Below, one piece after another: positions 57,268 through 64,000 of a stretch of DNA of 64,000 nt; within the stretch, counting starts at the first letter, position 1; each line of letters opens with the position of its first letter. The stretch lies in contig QJPP01007220.1 in NCBI GenBank assembly GCA_003996215.1, positions 744,001-808,000 on the forward strand. The letters are read 5' to 3'. Under the pieces are notes generated by a model, which was given only the letters and a program-made list of their open reading frames with translations, was not told the DNA's origin and ran no database searches. The stretch is from Jaltomata sinuosa. Lineage: Eukaryota; Streptophyta; Magnoliopsida; Solanales; Solanaceae. The position numbers were made by a program, and so were the translations under genes.

Positions 57268-60200
57268 TTATGCCTTTGGACTGCACAGGTTCTTAAGGTC
57301 CTTATCCTTGACATACCACTCTGGTATTATTTTGGAAGCATGAGGATAAAGATCCTTGTACGCGTTCTTGATAGTCCCTTCAGCAACTGTGGTTGCAACT
57401 GAGATATCTGCTGCATGCACAAACTGTCAGATGTATATACAGAGCTAGCATATACAGCCCAAGACTTAAAAGCAGCTAGGCAACCCCACATGAAGAATTC
57501 ACTAATGCAGCAATCATCAGTAGCCGGGTGCACCTACTTAAGCAATGCATGAATGTAAAGGAATATATTGCCTCTTTGGCTCAAGATTGCACAAACAGGA
57601 AGGTTGATGTTCTAACCTCTCAGAACGGGTTTCTTCGAATCTGAAAGCTGAGTTATCATGTATATTATTGCTGCAGCAATTGATATAGGACTCCTCCTGC
57701 AAAAAGGGGAATTAATTATTAAGGATCTATCCACCAACCTGATGTGCATAATAAACTTCGTTGCTAGTTATCTGAGTGGTTGATCAATTCCCGCTTCTGT
57801 TCCCTTTTAGCAATTCATTTACTGGTTAGAACTCTAAGAGAGAAACTAGAATCTAGTTGTGAAATGTCCACGAAAATCTCTTCAGCGAGACTAGCATATA
57901 TTAGTCATTACAATCAAACCAGTGTCGTCTGTTCAACCTTTTTTCTAAGAGGGTGGAGCAGGGATAACGTTCAAGCAAGAAGTGAACCCGGCTGACAAAA
58001 GATCTTCACCCACTAATTTACCCATTGACTCAACTTCTGTTTTTTCCCAATAATTCAGAACTTCTCTAAAGTTCCAGAATAGAATAATTACCAGAATCAA
58101 AATTACGAAAGGTTCATTCAATATGAAAGAAGTGCATTCGAGCAACTGCAAAAATCAAATGGTTCCCTCAAAGAGTTTACATGCACATCCCTCAAACAAA
58201 TGACTTTACCAGTCTCTGGATTATTCTGTGGCCAAGGCATGGGGCTCACCATATTAAGAGCATAAACAAACATACACAAAAACAAAAATATGTACCTTAT
58301 ATCAAACTCTTCTGCCTTCTGAACAGTTTCTTGGACAACCTTAATTTCTTCATGGTTCATACCGAGGTTAGAACAAAAACGTCTCTGAAGATAGAGAATA
58401 GTTCATGTCAGGATGGCCTAAAGGCATAATCATCACATTTATGCCCCCGGCGAAGAGGCAAAACCTACATATTTAGTTCACTCACCAGATAGTCCCCAGC
58501 GTGTATAGTTCCCATCTCCATTGATTCTCCCATTTCAACCTTCAATTGTTTCACAATGAACTCTTTTGCTCGGCCAATTTCCTTCTTACTAGCTCCATTG
58601 GCAATTGAGCATATTTCTAATCAACACCCAAAGGTTTAGAGTTCACACAGAGGACTAAACTGTTAATCTACAAGATCACAAAACATTGCCACACCTTTTA
58701 CAGTGCGGGGTTTGCCTTCTTGGCGGCAAGCAATGTAGATACAAGCAGCGACCAGAGCATCAAGATTCCTGCCTCTTGTACACTTTTGGTCTTCCAGCCT
58801 CTTATATATCTCACTTGCTCGATCCTGCACAAGATCAAAGAAGACATACACCTCAAAACAATAAAAAGATATAGAAGACTTGGTGTTACCAATTAGTGCA
58901 AAAAACTTTCAGCAATAAGGACTATCAGACTTAAGAAGAGACAATGAGGATAAAAAGGCTATATGAAAATATTCGCTCCGGTATGGGAAAAAGATTATAT
59001 CAGATGACATCCTTAACATATCAAAGCGATAACTCTGCAGCAACAAGGACTATCAAACTTTGGCGCTTTCACAAACATACAGTATACATAGGCAGAGAAA
59101 ACTAATGGTTCTGCTTACTAAAGCAAAATAAAATGGACAAAAAGCGGTAATAAGCTGCAATCTACATATAATTAACTCATAAAACAGACAGAAGCACTAA
59201 GCAGCAGAAGACTAAAAAAAAGAAAACTTCAAAGATGTAAACACGCATATGAATGAAGTGATAAAGATGCCAATGGAAATAAAGTTGCGCTGTCTTATGC
59301 TTCAACTGAAAAGGTACAAAGTACGACAAGAAAGCATTCAGATAATTATGTGATGCCCAATTAAACTTAAAAGAATACTAGAGAAAGATGCCAATGGAAA
59401 GAAAGTTGCGCTGTCTTAAGCTTCAACTAAAAAGGTACAAGATACGACAAGAAAGCAGTCCGATAATTATGTGATGCCCAATTAAACTTAAAAGAATACT
59501 AGAGAACATACCCTTATAGTAGAAACAAGGCTCAACCTGTAAAATATATAGAGAGAAAAATCAGCTCAATCAATGCAAACAAAATTTCCAAGCTTTCAAA
59601 AATTAAAAGGAATGATACAGCACCCTTAAACCAGTATTATCATTTCAAATGTAGCTGTAACAAAAGGCCAACTCAAATGCCATCTCAAGGAGCATGGAAA
59701 GGACAAAAGACAGATGGACTAGTTTGCGTAATTACAGCACCAAACCAAACAAATTGTAAATCCACATATCATCCCACAAATGTCTTCCCTCCGAAAAGCT
59801 TAATTGAGGAAGGCAGTTTTACTCCTCAAATTAGCCATGTTCTTACATATTCAATTTCATTACCAGATTCTCTAAGTATTTCCTATTTGATCCCAGTAGC
59901 CAATATTCACACGAGCCCTGAAATCCGATCAGTGATCATAAAAATAAGCTCATTTTCATCTTCTACCCCCCCCCCCCTCCTCCCCATCCTCCTCCTCCTA
60001 CCTATGTTGCTCAGACTCTTCCTTTTTGCGTGTCGGATACTCCAAAGTAGTGCTTTTTGGAGAATCCGACACGGGTGTGGCAACAATTTTGGAGAGTCCG
60101 AGCAACATAGCCTCCTACTACTACTACTACTACGGGTGCGTGTCAAATACTCCAAAAGTAGTGCTTTCTAGAGAATCCGACACGGGTGTGGCTAACAATT

Positions 60201-60959
60201 TTGGAGAGTCTCAGCAACATAGCCTCCTCCTACTACTACTACTACACCTATACCTACACCTCAATCAAAAGCTAGTTGCTCGGACTCTTCAAAAATGTCA
60301 TCGGGTGCATGTCAGATACTCCAAAAGTAGTGCTTTTTGGAGAATCCAACACGGGTGTGGCAACAATTTTGGAGAGTCCCAGCAACATAGCCTCCTCCTC
60401 CTCCTCCTCCTCCTCCTACTACTACTACTACTACATCTCAATCAAAAGCTACTTGCCATCAGCTACATAAATCCTCCCACATCCAATCGGATCCATTCGA
60501 TCCCCGATTATTCATTTCAATACCCAATAACCAATTGTAAAGTCTCTAACTTTCACACTTACAAATATCAAAACAAACAAAAACTCACAAATTCAGTAGC
60601 AACAGGTAACGTTACCTATCAGCCATGGTAGCAATAGCCTTAAAAGCAATAACAATGGCACGGTCAGGATCACCACCACGATTCTGCAACCTAGCAAGAG
60701 AACCATCACCATTACTACCATTAGGTCCTTTTGAAATCACAGTAGAAAGTGCCGCATCGCCTAATAACGGGTTAACGGGTCCACCAACACGATTCGGGTC
60801 ATCACCACCCGACTCATCAGCAAAAGTACGCCACTCAGATGTCTCATCAATTGACCTCGATTCCAAAACCAAACCACACTCCGAACAAACCGTATCGCCG
60901 GCGGCGTGGTCGAAAACAACCTCCGTGTTCCTCTTGCAGTCCGAACAGTACGTATCCAT
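57268..60959 (-). CDS. TFIIB: Transcription initiation factor IIB (second copy)
   Basis: Seven exons: 60616-60959, 59512-59536 (25 nt), 58695-58824, 58486-58616, 58296-58384, 57617-57696 and 57268-57407. They give 939 nt, 312 residues. Exon sizes 2-5 are identical to the first copy. Exon 6 is one codon longer (SDSKKPVLR), and exon 7 ends with two additional residues (SPKA). The zinc ribbon Cys5, Cys8, Cys25 and Cys28 are intact (YCSDC, VCSEC), as are SIDETSEWRTF and both cyclin repeats (GRNLDALVAACIYIACRQ; RRSPISIAAAIIYMITQLSD). The second repeat differs from the first copy more than the N-terminus does (GMNHEEIKVVQETVQKAEEF). Same orientation as the first copy, about 2.7 kb away, so a tandem duplication with both copies open. 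Nuclear Pol II initiation factor. Confidence 0.93.
59263..59504. repeat. 121-bp tandem duplication in TFIIB-2 intron
   Basis: Copies 59263-59383 and 59384-59504 (AAAGATGCCAATGGAAA, GTTGCGCTGTCTTA, ACTTAAAAGAATACTAGAGA). They differ at only a few positions. It ends just before the 25-nt exon at 59512. Confidence 0.88.
60002..60430. repeat. Three palindromic repeat units with trinucleotide runs
   Basis: A MITE-like unit (GTTGCTCGGACTCTTCAAAA to TTTTGGAGAGTCCGAGCAAC) occurs complete at about 60005-60110 and 60275-60390 and partly at 60134-60222, separated by (CTA)n and (CTC)n microsatellites. Each unit has a self-complementary core (CTCCAAAAGTAGTGCTTTTTGGAG). It lies in intron 1 of TFIIB-2. Confidence 0.75.
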
Positions 60960-61059
60960 TTTCGACCCGACCCGATTCGATCCTTGAAAACGGAAGGGTA
61001 AAAAGGTCCGATTATGGTTCCGGCGACGATGAACTGTACCTGAGAGAGAGGGTGTTTTT

Positions 61060-61124
61060 GGGTTTTTTTCTCTCTCTCTCTCTCTCTGGAAAACTGTGAA
61101 AGGGTCAAAGGGATATTTATAGAC
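61060..61124 (-). promoter_or_regulatory. TATA box and (GA)n leader of TFIIB-2
   Basis: On the minus strand TCTATAAATATCC (61112-61124) is followed about 25-45 nt later by a (GA)n run of about 20 bp (61068-61088), common in plant housekeeping gene leaders. The ATG is at 60959. Confidence 0.6.
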
Positions 61125-61264
61125 CTAAATTCGGAATGCGGGTCGGTAGAAGTGTATTCGGTAGGGCCCACTACTCTATTTTTATTTTTTTTCCTTAAAA
61201 GAATGAAAAAGAAAAAGGAATTTATTAAAGAGTTTTTACATTGCTAATGTATTTTAATTAAGGA

Positions 61265-61597
61265 CTCGTTTGGACATAAAAATCAAAAACATATTCACTT
61301 TATTTGGTATTTATTTTAAAGTTGAAAATAGAGTTGGAGTTGTGTTTGGTCATAGTATTTTCAAAAATATTTTAGACTATTGAGTTGGTGTAGTATTTAA
61401 AAATAAAGTGAGGAAAAATTGAATCCAAAAATAGTGAATATACCTCAAGAGTTGTTTTTCAAAAAACCAAAAATTGTGAAAACATATTTCGAAATATGTT
61501 TTTGATTTTCATGGCCAAACAAGTATTCTGAAATAAAATGAAAACATATTCCGAAATATTGTGAATAATATTTATGGTCAAACGCCTATTAATAGTA
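61265..61597. mobile_element. MITE, TTTGGCCAT family
   Basis: Ends GGACTCGTTTGGACATAAAA and TATTTATGGTCAAACGCCTA are inverted. The interior has a second inverted layer (TATTTCGAAATATG, TCATGGCCAAACAAG). Confidence 0.7.
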
Positions 61598-61610
61598 ATA
61601 CTCCCTCCGT

Positions 61611-61848
61611 TTCAATTTGTTTGACCTACTTTTCTTTTTAGTCAATTTAAAAAAGAATGAGCATTTCCCTTTTTAACAAGTCTTTAATTTCAACGTTTCA
61701 CGTAGCATGTTTAAAACCACAAGACTAAAAGGCATTTTGGTACATTTGACATATCTTTAATTTAAGACCATAAAATTTAAAAAACTTTTTTATTTCATTA
61801 AACTCTGTGGCAAGTCAAAATAGGTCAATCAATATGAAACGGAAGGAG
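61611..61848. mobile_element. Stowaway-like MITE
   Basis: 238 bp. Ends CTCCCTCCGTTTCAATTTGT and ATATGAAACGGAAGGAG, with TA at 61609-61610 and 61849-61850. Related to the segments inside the UGT-B intron. Confidence 0.9.
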
Positions 61849-61930
61849 TAACCTTTTAGGTAAAAATATTAAATTTGTTAGGACTGATGATGAGATATAT
61901 ATGTTGTTGTAGATTAACTTAATCTGATAT

Positions 61931-62372
61931 AACAATAATAGCAAAAAAAATAGTGTAATTCTATATGTGAGATTTGGGGAGAGTGTGTATGCACGTAATT
62001 TTATCTCTATCTTTAACAATAGCAACAAACTTAGTGTAATTCTATATGTGGGGGGTGCCAGGGTGTGCACGCATGTAGGTTTACCTATATCTTCAACAAT
62101 AGCAATAAATTTAGTGTAATTTTATATGTGGGGGTTGGAGAGGGTGTGTACGCACGTAGTTTTACCTCTATCTTCAAAAATAACAACAAATTTAGTGTAA
62201 TTCTATATGTGATTTTTGGGAGGGTGTTTACGCACGTAGTTTTACGTCTATCTTCAACAATAGCAATAAATTTAGTGCAATTCTATACGTGGAGTCTGGG
62301 GAGGGTGTGTACACATGTAGTTTTACCTCTACCTTGTAAAGGCAGAGGGAATGTTTTGATAGATCCTCGGCT
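61931..62372. repeat. 80-bp tandem array derived from SINE sequence
   Basis: Five consecutive units start near 61931, 62015, 62095, 62176 and 62256. Each reads AACAATAGCAA..., TTAGTGTAATTCTATATGTG, GGGTGTGTACGCACGTAGTT, TTACCTCTATCTTC. Only the last unit continues into the rest of the SINE (CTTGTAAAGGCAGAGGGAAT, GATAGATCCTCGGCTCAAA). Confidence 0.85.
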
Positions 62373-62552
62373 CAAATAAAACATATTAAAACTCGAGTAT
62401 GAAAAGAAAATACAGTAATATAAAAATTATGCTAAAGACAACAGAAAAAACTAGTAGCAAAACAACAAACAAGATATAATTGAAAATGAAGGAAAAAACG
62501 AGTAATGAAATTGAAGAATAAGATAATAATAGAGAAAACTAGACAATGTTTC

Positions 62553-63124
62553 TAGGGCTGCGTATTGATCGTTTCGGTTCAATTTTAAAGTTTATCGGTA
62601 TGACTTATCGCTTATCGGTTTGTAAACATGTTAAACCATTATAGAATCATTAAGATATTGATTTATTGGTTATCGATTTTTGATTGCTATCGGTTTGGTT
62701 ATCAGTTTAACCGTTCAGATCTCACACCCAAAAAAGAATTATTGAAAATGACTTAGAAACAAGGAGACAAACCAGATAAACCATGCAGATGAATTGACAG
62801 ATTGCATCTTGCTCAAAAGCGAACATTGACACCTTGTAGAATAACCGAGAGTTTGAGACAGTCAGAAATAAAAGTATGAAACTAATCCTAAGGCAAGGAC
62901 TTTATATACCGGATAGTATAAATATAATTTATTAATTTACTATCAGGTTATCGGTTAACCCGTTAAGAGAAAACCTCAAACCGTTAAGAACTGATAACCC
63001 GAGATAAAAAAAAATTAAAACCATTCTCAAAATCGCTAAATCAATAACCCGACCCATTACTGATAAATCAATAACTTTTTTCCGATTTGAATTATTAGTT
63101 TTGATTTAATTTTGAACAACCCTA
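62553..63124. mobile_element. hAT-like MITE
   Basis: 572 bp. Starts TAGGGCTGCGTATTGA and ends TTTTGAACAACCCTA. It is flanked by near-identical octamers (CAATGTTTC at 62544-62552, CAATGTTC at 63125-63132), consistent with an 8-bp hAT target duplication. The interior is rich in TATCGGTT-type motifs and non-coding. Confidence 0.8.
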
Positions 63125-63132
63125 CAATGTTC

Positions 63133-64000
63133 AAATACATACTAATCTTCTATTCTAATCTAATAAAACTAAAACAAATTATACCTAATAATTTAAGTTC
63201 TGATGAACATAATTATCGATACATAAAATGATCAAAATACGCATAAACTAATTTGAACATCATTTGTGTTTAAAAAAAAAATCAACCATTATTGGGGCAC
63301 AAAATTTGAGTTATTATCGATATCACTAGATTATAAGTTTAATCGTCCACTATTTGGTTTAAAGCAAGAAAAATGGATCCCTTTTTATGTTTATTGGGCA
63401 TACAAAATTATTATTAGTAGTATTTTTTTCTTATTCACTTGTCTATTTTTTGTTTACAATCTCTAGGTAGAATATTATTATAGAAAATTAATATAACATG
63501 AAAAATTAATTATATAAAATATTAAATTATTATAATAAAATATCATTATAACGAGAAATCGCTATAGAAAGGTTTGAATATGCTAATTTGTTTCTAGCTC
63601 TTGATATTTTTCGAAATCAGCATATAATGGGACTACACCAAAGATGGGAAAGTTGTTACTTTCTGACCAAAAAAGAAAAAGGTTAATTACTTAACCAAAA
63701 AAAAAAAAAAGGTTAACTTTATTAATTTTCATAAATTGACAAATATAGTAAAATAATAAGAATTTGATTGATGAATCAAATAATGAAAGGTTGTTACTTG
63801 ATTATTTCTCAACAATTGACAAATATAGTAAAATTATAAACAATTGATGAATCAAAGAATGGAAGGTTGTTGTTTGATTAATCTCAAGTAATTTCTTGTA
63901 ATAAAAACATTACCATAATACAAAGAATTGAAAAGAAACATACCATACAGACATCATGATCTAATAAATCAAATAATGAAAGGTCAGTACTTGACAATTT
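63133..64000. other. Gene-free AT-rich right edge
   Basis: No supported gene. A phrase (TTGACAAATATAGTAAAAT...ATTGATGAATCAAA) is tandemly repeated around 63735-63860. Confidence 0.4.

Noticed and set aside
59677..60631. Long Leu/Tyr-rich frames in TFIIB-2 intron 1
   Set aside because: Translated trinucleotide runs and palindromic repeats within an intron.
1807..60959. Metabolic gene cluster linking SEN54, UGTs and TFIIB
   Set aside because: Only one biosynthetic enzyme family is present; SEN54 and TFIIB are housekeeping. Tandem duplication explains the layout.
61931..62372. Regularly spaced repeats resembling a CRISPR array
   Set aside because: Units are contiguous and degenerate with no spacers, derived from a SINE, in a plant genome.

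Overview
This is plant nuclear DNA, almost certainly from a Solanaceae species (Solanum or a close relative). It is AT-rich, with intron-containing genes that use GT/AG junctions. It also carries several Solanaceae-type short interspersed elements (TS-like and SolS/Au-like SINEs), many Stowaway- and Tourist-like MITEs, a small LTR retrotransposon and an old plastid DNA insert.

Layout. (1) 1.8-3.6 kb, plus strand: a complete four-exon SEN54 gene (tRNA-splicing endonuclease subunit) behind a 5' UTR intron. (2) 3.6-11.4 kb: gene-free DNA with a SINE, MITEs and a 1.6-kb Mutator-like candidate full of GGATAC motifs. (3) 11.4-43.8 kb, all minus strand: six family-1 UDP-glycosyltransferase loci of the zeatin O-glucosyltransferase type (called UGT-A to UGT-F here). 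A, C, D and F are intact single-exon genes. B is intact but split by a 998-bp intron. E is broken by a frameshift. (4) 47.3-61.0 kb, minus strand: two tandem seven-exon TFIIB genes (311 and 312 residues). (5) 61-64 kb: MITEs, an 80-bp tandem array built from SINE sequence, and AT-rich DNA.

How it was built. UGT-C/D and UGT-E/F lie in two directly repeated blocks (about 26.65-37.80 kb and 37.80-47.27 kb). The join between them falls in sequence matching the 3' end of the first TFIIB gene, at a GAAG microhomology. Transposons present in one block have matching empty sites in the other, so they landed after the duplication. E and F have been homogenised over their ends, but an internal stretch keeps the C-like (E) or D-like (F) sequence expected from block position.

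The most notable single observation is the intron of UGT-B. Both splice junctions lie inside identical 12-bp direct repeats (TCTTGAAGGTTG), and the intron is filled with MITE-like sequence. This is what an intron created by an insertion with target-site duplication would look like.

The UGTs probably attach a sugar to hydroxyl groups of cytokinin-like or phenolic acceptors in the cytosol; their substrates cannot be read from sequence. TFIIB and SEN54 are housekeeping genes with no evident functional link to them. I see no bacterial-type operons, CRISPR arrays or genuine tRNA/rRNA genes.
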